From positions 1 through 64,000 of the IMG/VR virus record IMGVR_UViG_3300050122_000130: DNA of 64,000 bases. One strand, given 5' to 3'. Each line of letters starts with the position of its first letter. Positions within the stretch are counted from its first letter, which is position 1. A program made the position numbers and the translations under genes. The notes below the pieces were generated by a model. That model worked only from the letters and a program-made list of their open reading frames with translations. It had not been told where the DNA came from and did no database searches. The stretch comes from a virus. This document shows positions 50,086 through 57,979 of the stretch, piece after piece.

Positions 50086-52181
50086 CGGCGCATGCCCGCG
50101 GCTTTGGCGATAACCGCCTTGCTGATCTTCATCGGCAGCCTCGCGTGCGTTCGGTGCATGACCGCCAGCGCAAGCGCCATGACGCAGTCGTCGTTGAAGC
50201 CTTCGGGCGCGCTGTTATGCGTGGCAAACCCGGATGCGATGAATGTCTTTGTCGTTGTCCCGAGAGCTACCACTTCGCGGTCGCCAAGGTATTCAACCGA
50301 CTCAATGGCTACTTTCTCATCGGTCCATAGCGCGCCAATTCGATTTGGATCAAACTTGGCTAGAAGTCGCTTCGGTCTAATGAGACCTAGAAATCGCAAC
50401 ACTTCTGCTTGACCGCCCTTCAGACTTAATCCGATTACGTCACGATTGGTGCCGCCACTCCCGCTTTCCGACCAATTAAATTGAAGCTTTGTCAGACAGG
50501 ATCGCACCTCCTGCAGCATAGCGTTATCCCGCTGCGCCATTGAGACTCTGAACGTCGATCCATCTCGACCAATGCGATCCTGCTGCGAAAGAGAGCCTTC
50601 GCCATCGAAGGCACCGGCTAGATAACCAGCCTCATAAGAATTGAGAGATTGTCCCCACTCCTTCGCTACCCTGATTAGCTTATGCGGAACGTGGCGTGGT
50701 GACTTGCTCGAGGATATACCTCGGAGTTGGGAAGTGGTCCGCCACTGCATCGGGCCATTGCTGCTTGCAGTCAGCCAGAGATGTTCCGACGACGAAATAA
50801 ATTCATGACCGTCTTCGAGCGTAATGCGGTGACATGGTCGCATAATTCTATCGGCATCGGTGACGGTCGAAGATCGCCACTTACGGACCTTCTGTCTGCC
50901 GACCGGGTTCTCATCGAATGCGGTAAGACGATCACCGGGACGGAGCGAACCTACGGGCACATAACGAAGGTCGTCGGTAAGAACTGGGGTTTCTGCATCC
51001 ATGCAGTACCTTACACCAGTTCTGGTGTACTCGTACTCGAAGATCTCGAGCTCGCGTTGGATGTTGCCCGCATGATCGTGCGGCAACGCGCCGTCCGGCG
51101 CAGCGGGGAATGCCACATCGCCAGATTGAATGGCGAGTGCGAGACCTTCCATCAAAAGCTGCTTTGACTTCGAACTGAAAATGAACTCTTCGACCTTCGA
51201 ACCTGGTGTCTTCTGCAAGCGCTCCACGATTGGATCGCCGACACCGGTCGCGTCCGCCAGCGTCGGCGTATAACCAATCGACGCTTTTAGGATCGGGATC
51301 TGCTGCTCCCAACTCCCCTGCATGCGGATGAACTTCGTAAGCCGGCCATGCTCATCGAGACCGCAATCGACCGTCCAGTCCTGTTTCTTCGCAAAGTCGA
51401 GACCGTGCACCACCGATGCGCCGACTTGAATGCCGGGCAGATTGGCGCATGCCGCAATCGACTTGAGGCCAAAAGGATTGCCCTGATCGTCTGATGGCTC
51501 AGCGAGATAGAGCTCCTTGAAGACGGCGTCCGGCAGAACTTTCTTTGCGTCCGCGACTTCGTCTGCCTCGAGAACGTGCGCGGCGATCGCATCGATGGCT
51601 GTGATCTTGTGGTAGCCGAAGTTAGGCTCCTCACCCTTCTCAGCCTTGCGTGCGAGCTGATAGAACCAATTTCGCCGGCCTTTGACGTTGCCTATAATCC
51701 GGATCGGACCGCGGGTCGCGGTCAGTGTCGACCGAACGGCAAACCAAGCGTTCTCTTTCGTGCGGCTCGCCTCGTCCATCACCGCGGCATAGACGTCCTC
51801 GCCGTAGAGCGAGTCCGGCTTGTCCGCCGATTTGAACCAGAGCACCGCGCCGTTGATCAGCGTGATGGTCTTGAGCGTTTGGTTCTCGGTGCGCAGCTCT
51901 TGCGGGATGGCGCGCAAGCATCGCCTGAAAGCGATATCGGCCTGTCCTGAGACCGGAGCTACCCACCAGTAATTCCAGCCCTCCTGACCGTGGAACGCTT
52001 GCTCGCTGAACCAAACGATACAGCCCGATGTCTTGCCGGCCTTCGTCGAGGCCTCGATAAACGAATAGCGGCGATCGTCAAAGATCGCATCGAGCTGTTT
52101 CGGATAGAGATACGGTCGCTCGTAATCGAGAAGAAATTCCTCGATATTGGCGACGGCGCCGACGGACGTAGCCTTGGCCAC
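50082..52181 (-). CDS. terL: Terminase large subunit with intein
   Basis: A 699-residue protein, GTG start. Its ATPase has a STKAGKT Walker A (45-51) and an AAVMDEASR Walker B (about 132-140). The nuclease has HGLDFAKKQDWT (D262), ADATGVGDP and a C-terminal APEGFNDDCVMALALA. Residues 393-656 interrupt the highly conserved YSAPEGF/NDD nuclease segment; without them the protein is about 435 residues, normal for TerL. It packages DNA with the small subunit encoded upstream. Confidence 0.92.
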   Translation of the reverse strand: MAKATSVGAVANIEEFLLDYERPYLYPKQLDAIFDDRRYSFIEASTKAGKTSGCIVWFSEQAFHGQEGWNYWWVAPVSGQADIAFRRCLRAIPQELRTENQTLKTITLINGAVLWFKSADKPDSLYGEDVYAAVMDEASRTKENAWFAVRSTLTATRGPIRIIGNVKGRRNWFYQLARKAEKGEEPNFGYHKITAIDAIAAHVLEADEVADAKKVLPDAVFKELYLAEPSDDQGNPFGLKSIAACANLPGIQVGASVVHGLDFAKKQDWTVDCGLDEHGRLTKFIRMQGSWEQQIPILKASIGYTPTLADATGVGDPIVERLQKTPGSKVEEFIFSSKSKQLLMEGLALAIQSGDVAFPAAPDGALPHDHAGNIQRELEIFEYEYTRTGVRYCMDAETPVLTDDLRYVPVGSLRPGDRLTAFDENPVGRQKVRKWRSSTVTDADRIMRPCHRITLEDGHEFISSSEHLWLTASSNGPMQWRTTSQLRGISSSKSPRHVPHKLIRVAKEWGQSLNSYEAGYLAGAFDGEGSLSQQDRIGRDGSTFRVSMAQRDNAMLQEVRSCLTKLQFNWSESGSGGTNRDVIGLSLKGGQAEVLRFLGLIRPKRLLAKFDPNRIGALWTDEKVAIESVEYLGDREVVALGTTTKTFIASGFATHNSAPEGFNDDCVMALALAVMHRTHARLPMKISKAVIAKAAGMRR
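50214..51005 (-). mobile_element. Intein with LAGLIDADG-like motif inside TerL
   Basis: The intein covers 264 residues. It starts with Cys393 in RYCMDAETPVLTDDL and block A features GSLRPGDRL. A block B-like region has HRITLEDGHEFISSSEHLW. A LAGLIDADG-like YLAGAFDGEGS lies at about 520-530. It ends with block F/G (REVVALGTTTKTFIASGFATHN) at Asn656 followed by Ser657. Cys, His-Asn and Ser are the expected splicing residues. Confidence 0.9.
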
Positions 52182-52185
52182 GCGA

Positions 52186-52683
52186 TTAGTTCTTCGCGGT
52201 TGTCGTCACCGACGAATTCGGTTTGACCGTGATGTGTCGCGGGGCCGGCCGGCCCTGGCCGTCGAAGATCGATATCGTGAACTTCCTCTTCAAGGGCCCG
52301 CGCGCCTCCGGCGCCGGCGCAGCCACATGGACAGGAGCAAACTTCGGGCTCTGGAAGTCCGCCAGCTCCGTCGCTGCCTTCAGCGCAAGCTTGGCGTACT
52401 TCTCAAACATCGGTTCGTCTTTGCTCGCAGCCCAGCGCTGCAGATCGTCCGGGCTGATAGGACCACCAGGTGTCGCCGGCGTCGGCTGGAACGCCCCAGC
52501 GATCCCCCCGAACATGTTCATGAACTCCTCGAGCACTTCCCGGCCCAGCTTCTGGCCCGGCCGACCCGCCTGCTCCGCGAGGATGCGCTCAGCGAGTGCG
52601 GCCTTCTCGATCGTGGCCCGATTGGGCTGCCCCTTCTTGCGACCACCGCCGCGGCGCTCGCCTGGCTTCGCTCCTCTTGGCAT
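52186..52683 (-). CDS. terS: Terminase small subunit
   Basis: A 165-residue protein from the ATG at 52683. An upstream frame start at 52821 is less likely. The N-terminus MPRGAKPGERRGGGRKKGQPNRATIEKAA is typical of TerS DNA-binding segments, followed by helical multimerisation sequences. The C-terminus is a flexible TerL-binding tail. It is directly upstream of TerL. Confidence 0.82.
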   Translation of the reverse strand: MPRGAKPGERRGGGRKKGQPNRATIEKAALAERILAEQAGRPGQKLGREVLEEFMNMFGGIAGAFQPTPATPGGPISPDDLQRWAASKDEPMFEKYAKLALKAATELADFQSPKFAPVHVAAPAPEARGPLKRKFTISIFDGQGRPAPRHITVKPNSSVTTTAKN

Positions 52684-53028
52684 GAGACCGTCCAAAATTT
52701 GTAGGGATTGTAAACAAGAGCGGCTACGGCTGGTTTCGACGGAACCGGGACGAAGCCTACGCAGGATCCCAATCGGGCGCGACGTATGCGCTTTTGGGGA
52801 ACTGCTGGAGCTGGTGGGCAACCTTATCTTGGCTCAGGCGAATGGAGCAGCCGAGCCACAGGCATTTGATGGGGTCCTGGCAGGTCATGAAGCAGGCCTG
52901 TGGGAAGGCCGGGTGTCCAAGCAGATCGGTGGCGGGGCCTTGGGTGGCACTGGCAGGTGCGGGCGCATGGGCGCTCACCGTAGGGCCGACTGGCATAGGT
53001 TTAAACGATATGGTGGGGTTCCCCCGCC

Positions 53029-53045
53029 AAGGGGCTCCGCCCCTT
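53029..53045 (-). terminator. Terminator-like hairpin pair
   Basis: AAGGGGC/GCCCCTT with a 3-base loop, next to a second hairpin just left of it (GGTGGGG/CCCCGCC). No strong T-run follows on the reverse strand. It could end the leftward gene at 53161. Confidence 0.45.
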
Positions 53046-53072
53046 TACTGAGTGTTAAGCTTTCTCTGGCAG

Positions 53073-53130
53073 TTTGTGCACGGTCACGCAATCCCGCGCG
53101 ACGATGATCGAATTAAGCATGGTGCACAAA
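53073..53130. repeat. Separated 9-bp perfect inverted repeat
   Basis: TTTGTGCAC at 53073-53081 and GTGCACAAA at 53122-53130, with 40 bases between them. Each half contains the palindrome GTGCAC. It may be a protein-binding pair or a large stem. Confidence 0.5.
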
Positions 53131-53160
53131 ATGGCCCAAAATATTAAGCGTCTTGCCTGC

Positions 53161-53421
53161 CTATGCGGCGCGGTCCGATTGGCCTGCGGGTGCTGCCATG
53201 GCACCTGTATGTGTCCGGCTCATAGCCCGGACCGCCGCTTCACTTGCCGCCCTAGCCACGGTCTCGCTGTCGCCGGTCCCCATCAGGATCCCGTCAACAT
53301 ACCAGAGCCACCCGCCCGTCACCCCGCCACGGCCGGCGGCTTCCCGCACGTATAGCTGGTTCGGCCCGGCCGCCATATAGGCGCCGCGCGCCACGCCATG
53401 CGTACGGTCCCAAACAGGCAT
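53161..53421 (-). CDS. Small protein of unknown function
   Basis: An 86-residue protein starting MPVWDRTHGVARGAYM. The middle is GGVTGGWLWYVDGILMGTGDSETVARAASEAAVRAM, which looks like a compact alpha/beta phage fold. It is divergent from the rightward operon at 53519 and probably regulated from the shared gap 53422-53518. Confidence 0.6.
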   Translation of the reverse strand: MPVWDRTHGVARGAYMAAGPNQLYVREAAGRGGVTGGWLWYVDGILMGTGDSETVARAASEAAVRAMSRTHTGAMAAPAGQSDRAA

Positions 53422-53440
53422 TCCGCTGGCCTCAAAATAG

Positions 53441-53473
53441 TTGTTGCACGGTGCAGTAAGTTACTATACCGTG
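53441..53473. promoter_or_regulatory. Divergent promoter/operator candidate
   Basis: The only divergent gap between the leftward gene at 53161-53421 and the rightward operon. It holds nested palindromes: GCAC-G-GTGC (53446-53454), AGTAA-G-TTACT (53456-53466) and CACGGT/ACCGTG (53447-53452 and 53468-53473). A rightward TTGTTG-N18-TATACC and a leftward TATAGT -10 overlap them. Confidence 0.45.
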
Positions 53474-53518
53474 AGTTTAGTGGCGCTCAGGCCACTGGAA
53501 TAGCCCGGAGGGCTCAAA

Positions 53519-53716
53519 ATGAAACTCACCCAATCCCACCTCTTCAAAGCCGGGGCACGCCTTTGGCGGACTGGCTACTGCACTCCAGCCGAAGTCCGCG
53601 CGTGGGGAGCTACCCTTACCGCAGCTCAGCTCGCTAATGTCATGGCCGGTTACACGGCCGAAAAGAAACTGTCCAGCCGCGGCTCGCGCGCTGGTCGTCC
53701 CCTTGGAAAGGCTTGA
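53519..53716 (+). CDS. Small rightward protein of unknown function
   Basis: A 65-residue protein after GGAGGG, first gene of the rightward operon. It has a basic C-terminus (SRGSRAGRPLGKA) and a helical centre. It has no family. A hairpin (AGCCC/GGGCT) in its leader surrounds the ribosome site and could control translation. Confidence 0.6.
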   Translation: MKLTQSHLFKAGARLWRTGYCTPAEVRAWGATLTAAQLANVMAGYTAEKKLSSRGSRAGRPLGKA

Positions 53717-53720
53717 TCCT

Positions 53721-54170
53721 ATGAACAACCGCTTCACCGAACTTCTAGCCATATTCGAGAGCGATGCTTCGAACCGCTCGCTCGAGATCAGCGGCAAGCG
53801 CCGCGACACTGTGATCGAGGCGCTGCGCGTCGCAGCGGCTTCTATCCTCGCCCCAATCGAGAATGCCAGCGATATCGAAAAGAAGATCGCAGGCAAACTC
53901 ATCACCGACGTTCTGGCTGCCGGCTATTCCGTCTCGGTCTGGAATGGCGGCGACGATGCCGAGATCAAACTGTCCTCCGACGCTGAGACGATCTTTAAGG
54001 CGATGGCTGCTTCGGATCAGGACGAGCTCGTCATCTTCAAGAACAACCGCCGGTGCGGTTGGATCAGGCTTGTGTATGGCAATGACGTCGACATCATTAG
54101 CGATTACACCACCAACCTAGAAACTGTCTTGGCCGGCGCTAACGCGCTTGCCAACGAACTCGATAGCTAA
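53721..54170 (+). CDS. Protein of unknown function
   Basis: A 149-residue protein from the ATG at 53721. It has a helical N-terminal segment (LEISGKRRDTVIEALRVAAAS) that resembles the shorter gene at 55681 (AIKIFLWDHRDDIVEALSIA). The C-terminal domain is alpha/beta. The function is unknown. Confidence 0.65.
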   Translation: MNNRFTELLAIFESDASNRSLEISGKRRDTVIEALRVAAASILAPIENASDIEKKIAGKLITDVLAAGYSVSVWNGGDDAEIKLSSDAETIFKAMAASDQDELVIFKNNRRCGWIRLVYGNDVDIISDYTTNLETVLAGANALANELDS

Positions 54171-54201
54171 AATCCCGCAACCGACAATTGGAGGAAGCCA
54201 A

Positions 54202-54291
54202 ATGTCCCTACTGAATTTTGCCTTACTGATTTCACCGCTCGCTGCGATTGGCGCGCTCGCCATGCTGTTCGTCGTCATCGCGGTGCACTGA
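54202..54291 (+). CDS. Membrane micro-protein (29 aa)
   Basis: ATG at 54202 after TTGGAGGAAG, stop TGA at 54289. The 29-residue product is one hydrophobic helix (FALLISPLAAIGALAMLFVV). A strong ribosome site and tight spacing with the next ATG (two bases) support translation. Confidence 0.6.
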   Translation: MSLLNFALLISPLAAIGALAMLFVVIAVH

Positions 54292-54292
54292 C

Positions 54293-54475
54293 ATGACGAA
54301 GATCGACATTCGCTACGCCGACAAGAATTTCCTCGAAGCAATGGCGCTGTCACTTGCTCGCGATATCGATCGCGGCGAAACTGACAAGCGTCCTCTTCTC
54401 GAGCAGGTACTTGCTCAAATTCCAAACGCGGCCGATTACGTCATCGACCATAGACAATCGGGATATCGCCGATGA
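54293..54475 (+). CDS. Small helical protein of unknown function
   Basis: A 60-residue charged helical protein (FLEAMALSLARDIDRGE) that overlaps the next gene as ATGA. It has no motif. Confidence 0.6.
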   Translation: MTKIDIRYADKNFLEAMALSLARDIDRGETDKRPLLEQVLAQIPNAADYVIDHRQSGYRR

Positions 54476-54894
54476 CGGCTCAGATCACAGCTCCCGACCG
54501 AGCCTTGAAGTTCATGCTTGCCGGTAAAGCCACTTTCACCGTGCGCAGCGAGAAAACCGGCGAACACCTGACCTATCAGGTGCGCGAGTGGAAAAAATCC
54601 AGATACGGCACGATGCATTTCGTGAGCGTGCGGACCGGTAACGACTACGCGAAGATCGGTCTGCTACGCCATGGCTGCGATTTCAGCAGCGGTCGCAAGG
54701 CCGATCTTCCTTTCGACGACGCTCGAGTCCGTGCCTTTCGCTATGTGCTTGGCCATCTACTGCAGAAGAATCTACCGCCAAAGGCCGCGATCTGGCACGA
54801 AGGCGCGTGCGGCCGGTGCGGCAAACCTCTTACGGATCCAACCAGCATCGCTGCTGGCTTGGGGCCTGAATGCCGAAAGAAGATGGAGCCATGA
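54472..54894 (+). CDS. DUF6011-type zinc protein
   Basis: A 140-residue protein. The N-terminal half is beta-rich (FTVRSEKTGEHLTYQVREW). The C-terminus has CGRCGKPLTDPTSIAAGLGPEC, the DUF6011 zinc knuckle common in phages. It is coupled by ATGA to both neighbours. The function is unknown. Confidence 0.78.
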   Translation: MTAQITAPDRALKFMLAGKATFTVRSEKTGEHLTYQVREWKKSRYGTMHFVSVRTGNDYAKIGLLRHGCDFSSGRKADLPFDDARVRAFRYVLGHLLQKNLPPKAAIWHEGACGRCGKPLTDPTSIAAGLGPECRKKMEP

Positions 54895-55445
54895 AATTGC
54901 AGACACCCTGCCCAACGTGCGCCGGCATGAAAGATCAGCGCTCGGTCCAATGCCGAGAGTGCCGTGATCGACCTGAAGCCGTATCTCGTACCTGCACTAA
55001 ATGCAAAAAGGCAAAGCCTCTCGATCAATTCAGGATCAGGACGCGCAAGACCCCGCGCCCTCGTTCAGTTTGCATGAAATGCGAGGCCGCATACACCCGC
55101 TCGCTTCGACAGTCACTGCCCATTGAGGAGAGACGACGCCGAAAAGTCCTCGCCAGCGCAAAGGAAAAACTCTCTCCAAAATACCGCGCTCGGCTACTCA
55201 GAACTTCCATCAAACTGCTCGGGCTCGACTCCGAAAAAGACTTAATCTTGGCTGCGCTAGAAAAACAAAAAGTCTGCGCAATCTGCCACAATGCGCCGCG
55301 CGGAAGACTTCGCATCGATCACAACCACAGCACCGGAAAATATCGGGGTCTGCTGTGCGATAACTGCAACATCGGTCTCGGACACTTCAAGGATTCGCCA
55401 GAGCTATTGCGCAAGGCAATCCGCTATCTAAAGGAACGCACCTGA
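54891..55445 (+). CDS. Recombination endonuclease VII
   Basis: A 184-residue protein from the ATG at 54891. The N-terminus has a zinc-binding segment (CPTCAGMKDQRSVQCREC). The C-terminus has the endonuclease VII core: CAICHNAP, LRIDHNHSTGKYRGLLCDNCNIGLG and DSPELLRKAIRYL. It resolves branched DNA before packaging. It is unusual to find it in the early-like rightward operon. Confidence 0.88.
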   Translation: MKLQTPCPTCAGMKDQRSVQCRECRDRPEAVSRTCTKCKKAKPLDQFRIRTRKTPRPRSVCMKCEAAYTRSLRQSLPIEERRRRKVLASAKEKLSPKYRARLLRTSIKLLGLDSEKDLILAALEKQKVCAICHNAPRGRLRIDHNHSTGKYRGLLCDNCNIGLGHFKDSPELLRKAIRYLKERT

Positions 55446-55684
55446 TGCCTAAGCCCCTCACGAAACCGCCGCTCTATCGTCTCACACTCACGATGGACGC
55501 AGTCAAAGCCGCGGTATGCGGCCCTAACAAAAAACTATTTAAGCCGTCTCGAAGCGCGCTCAGACTCGACGGCCGTATCGACGTCGGCATCAGCTTCGGT
55601 CTACTGGACCAACTCCAGACCGCAGCACTCCCGAAAGAAAATCTTTCGGATACCGTGCTCCGTATCATGGCGCCGAAGTCGTGA
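55445..55684 (+). CDS. Small protein of unknown function
   Basis: A 79-residue basic protein coupled upstream by TGATG and downstream by GTGA. The core is beta (LYRLTLTMDAVKAAV, RIDVGISFGLLDQL). It has no family. Confidence 0.6.
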   Translation: MPKPLTKPPLYRLTLTMDAVKAAVCGPNKKLFKPSRSALRLDGRIDVGISFGLLDQLQTAALPKENLSDTVLRIMAPKS

Positions 55685-55974
55685 ATGATCTCGCTGACGT
55701 ATCCCGCAATCTGGCTCAGGCGATGGCAGAACATCGCCGGGCGCTTGCTGACGAAAACAAGAACGCATCGAAATTCACCAGGAACGCGATCAAGATCTTC
55801 CTCTGGGATCATCGCGACGACATTGTCGAGGCATTGTCTATCGCCACTAAGCGGCAACCTTGGATCGCTCTTTCTCAATCTGATCGAACGTCTTCTTCGA
55901 ACCCTGTAGCGTTGCCTTCTGACCTGAAAATTTCATCCAGCGACGAACGCACAGATCCACATACGGAGGATTGA
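55681..55974 (+). CDS. Small helical protein overlapping the convergent methyltransferase gene
   Basis: A 97-residue frame with a GTG start overlapping the upstream stop. Residues 1-60 look genuine. The last 40 are antisense to the 3' end of the methyltransferase gene (128-bp overlap) and look unstructured. The start region is like that of the gene at 53721. Confidence 0.5.
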   Translation: MNDLADVSRNLAQAMAEHRRALADENKNASKFTRNAIKIFLWDHRDDIVEALSIATKRQPWIALSQSDRTSSSNPVALPSDLKISSSDERTDPHTED

Positions 55975-57112
55975 GCTCGCACGCGAGACAAACGCGGCCG
56001 GTAGTCTCGGCCGCGATAATCATCGTACCACTGCCGCAGTACGGTTCGAACACGGCATCACCGCCGTCCGAGTAAAGCCGCAGGATCCTGTTCAGCAGCT
56101 CGACGGGCTTCGCCCATGGCACCGGCCGATCCCAATGGCCGGTCGAGAACAGTTTGCTGTAATCCTCCTGCTCGAGGCCGCGCCGCGGCGCCAGATTGCC
56201 GATCAACACCACGTAATCCAGATCAGGCATCAGGTGTCCGTTGTGCGCCGGCGCCGGATATTTCCGATGCAGCACCGCAACGTCCCAATTCAGCTTTTTC
56301 TCACGCGCCAGGTCCAGGTAATCGGCGAGCAGCCGCTTCGAGGTGAAGATCACGTTGGTCTCGCGCAGCGGCACTAGCTCGGAGACTTTGAAGTCGCCCA
56401 AACTGGCTTCAGCGATCTTTTGTCCACGGCGAATATGCGTTGTCTTCCCATGAAGACCGCCACCCTGCGTTTCTAGGCTATACGGCGGATCGGTCGCCAT
56501 CAGCTTAGGAACATCATCCCCGAGCAGCTTCTTTACCACCTTCGCGTCTGTCGCGTCGCCGCAGATCAGCCGATGCTTGCCCATCACCCAGACATCGCCA
56601 GGCTTCGAGATCGCCGGTGCCAGGTCAGGCAGATCGTCCGGCGTGCCATTGCCGGCGCTGCCGCCGACGAACGTCGCCAGGCGCACGTTGCTGAACCCGG
56701 TCAGATGCAGCGGATAATCCAACTTCGCGAGCGTCGTGAGGCCCACGCGCAGTAGCTTATTGTCAAACCCTGTCATCGCTGGCAGCGAGTTGTCGCTGAT
56801 AACCACGGCCCATTTCTGCGCCGGCGAGAGGCCCTTGCGCATGATCGTCGGGACTTGGGTCAGGTCCGCCTTGCGCGCAGCGAGGTGCCGACCGTGGCCC
56901 TTCAGGATCGTGTTGTTCTCGTCGACCAGGATGGGCTGATCGAAACCGAATTCCTTGATGTTCGCCGCAATCGCCGCGACCTGCTCCGGAGTGTGGATCT
57001 TCGGATTGTTCGGGAACGCGACGAGATCTTCGACTTTGCGCAGGACAATTTCGTCCGCGGTGAATTTCAGAACGGCATCGACCGTCCTGCGCTTTGTCGA
57101 AGGCTTCGCCAT
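55847..57112 (-). CDS. ParB-like domain fused to DNA methyltransferase
   Basis: A 421-residue protein from the ATG at 57112 (TAATG overlap with the previous gene). The N-terminal ParB/sulfiredoxin-like domain (about 20-110) has NNPKIHTPEQVAAIAANI, ILVDENNTILKGHGRHLAA. The C-terminal methylase has DPPY at 208-211 and FEPYCGSGT at 355-363, with motif IV before motif I as in beta-class N6-adenine/N4-cytosine enzymes. This fusion is typical of alphaproteobacterial phages. It may protect phage DNA from host restriction. Confidence 0.88.
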   Translation of the reverse strand: MAKPSTKRRTVDAVLKFTADEIVLRKVEDLVAFPNNPKIHTPEQVAAIAANIKEFGFDQPILVDENNTILKGHGRHLAARKADLTQVPTIMRKGLSPAQKWAVVISDNSLPAMTGFDNKLLRVGLTTLAKLDYPLHLTGFSNVRLATFVGGSAGNGTPDDLPDLAPAISKPGDVWVMGKHRLICGDATDAKVVKKLLGDDVPKLMATDPPYSLETQGGGLHGKTTHIRRGQKIAEASLGDFKVSELVPLRETNVIFTSKRLLADYLDLAREKKLNWDVAVLHRKYPAPAHNGHLMPDLDYVVLIGNLAPRRGLEQEDYSKLFSTGHWDRPVPWAKPVELLNRILRLYSDGGDAVFEPYCGSGTMIIAAETTGRVCLACELNPPYVDLCVRRWMKFSGQKATLQGSKKTFDQIEKERSKVAA

Positions 57113-57366
57113 TACGCGGTGGGAGCGGCCGGAGTCGTGTTGGCGGGAATCGCGGGCGCCAAAGCGGCGGCCGACGACTGAAGATCCTGCACCGCCTGGA
57201 TCAGAGCGGCCTTGTCTTCCGGCGTATCGCCGGCGTTCGCGATCTGCGTCTGGAGCGCGGTGATCTGCGCGGACAGACCGGACAGCGCCGCAGCGGCCGC
57301 TGCCTCGATGCTCTTCTGAGCGGTGACTTGCGCAACGAGCGCTTGGGCTTCTGCTGTAAGGGCCAT
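57112..57366 (-). CDS. Small alanine-rich coiled-coil protein
   Basis: An 84-residue protein starting after AAGGAG at 57366. Residues 1-75 form a heptad-type helix (LVAQVTAQKSIEAAAAAALSGL). The tail is Pro/Thr/Ala-rich. It is coupled to the methyltransferase gene. The function is unknown. Confidence 0.65.
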   Translation of the reverse strand: MALTAEAQALVAQVTAQKSIEAAAAAALSGLSAQITALQTQIANAGDTPEDKAALIQAVQDLQSSAAALAPAIPANTTPAAPTA

Positions 57367-57570
57367 GAGTAATCTCCTTGTTTCGTTCTGGTTGCTGATG
57401 ATCAGCGAGCGGAGACTCGTGGGCCATTTGATGTTGAACATCCGCACGCCCTCACTAATGCTTGGAACAGTGACGCCGTTCCCTGCGGTCCAGAAACGTT
57501 GACGGTAATCCGTGTTGCAATTTTTGTAAAAGTGCCGGAACCGCTGTCTTCGAAACCGAACGGTAAACTC

Positions 57571-57966
57571 TCAGCGGCTTGCGGCCGCAACCTGCCTTGA
57601 ACCATCGCGGCGCTTGGTCAGCAAGCCGCGTTTCTCAGCCCAGAGTTTGATACGGTGTCGCATCTTGCGCCAGGCCGTCGTATCAATCGAGCTGTCCTGG
57701 TCGATCAGACTGCCATGTCGATCGAACAGATGATTGTGCCAGGCTTCCGAATTCGCGGCCGCCACGTCCTTTAGCATTTCACCGTCGAGCTCCACGAGCT
57801 CGAGGCGGTCCTCGATCCTGCTTGCCCTCATTGAGAGCGTTTTCGAATCGGCGAAGCCGCCCTGCTTCTGCATATGCTCGATCTGCCAGACCGCGTTCTT
57901 GAGACCAGCCTCCAGGGTAACTATCCGCTGCTCCTGGGAGAGCTGGGGCTTCTTGTCGTCCGCCAT
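57571..57966 (-). CDS. Coiled-coil protein of unknown function
   Basis: A 131-residue protein with the coiled region VTLEAGLKNAVWQIEHM and a basic C-terminus (KRRDGSRQVAAASR). It starts 14 bases after a terminator-like hairpin, so its expression may be by read-through or attenuation. No family was recognised. Confidence 0.6.
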   Translation of the reverse strand: MADDKKPQLSQEQRIVTLEAGLKNAVWQIEHMQKQGGFADSKTLSMRASRIEDRLELVELDGEMLKDVAAANSEAWHNHLFDRHGSLIDQDSSIDTTAWRKMRHRIKLWAEKRGLLTKRRDGSRQVAAASR

Positions 57967-57979
57967 GTGATGCCTTCAG

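Larger units (their letters stand above)
52684..53160. other. Gene-poor region between TerS and the next leftward gene
   Basis: I see no confident gene in this 477-base stretch. A 43-codon reverse frame at 52757-52888 (MTCQDPIKCLWLGCS...) has a Cys-rich start but no ribosome site. The region also holds terminator-like hairpins near 53029 and a separated inverted repeat at 53073-53130. A packaging site next to TerS is possible but no signature is visible. Confidence 0.5.

Noticed and set aside
52728-52760. Sequence GGTTTCGACGG resembling the 5' end of tmRNA
   Set aside because: No tag-reading frame, no TpsiC/CCA 3' half nearby in either linear or permuted order, and the upstream bases are coding for the small terminase. 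It forms a local inverted repeat instead.
52757-52888. 43-codon leftward frame with Cys-rich start
   Set aside because: Some resemblance to small phage zinc proteins, but no ribosome site and no coupling to neighbours. Mentioned only within the gap entry.
57402-57605. 67-codon leftward frame between 57366 and 57571
   Set aside because: It overlaps the end of a coiled-coil gene and lacks a ribosome site and conserved features. The gap is more likely untranslated leader.
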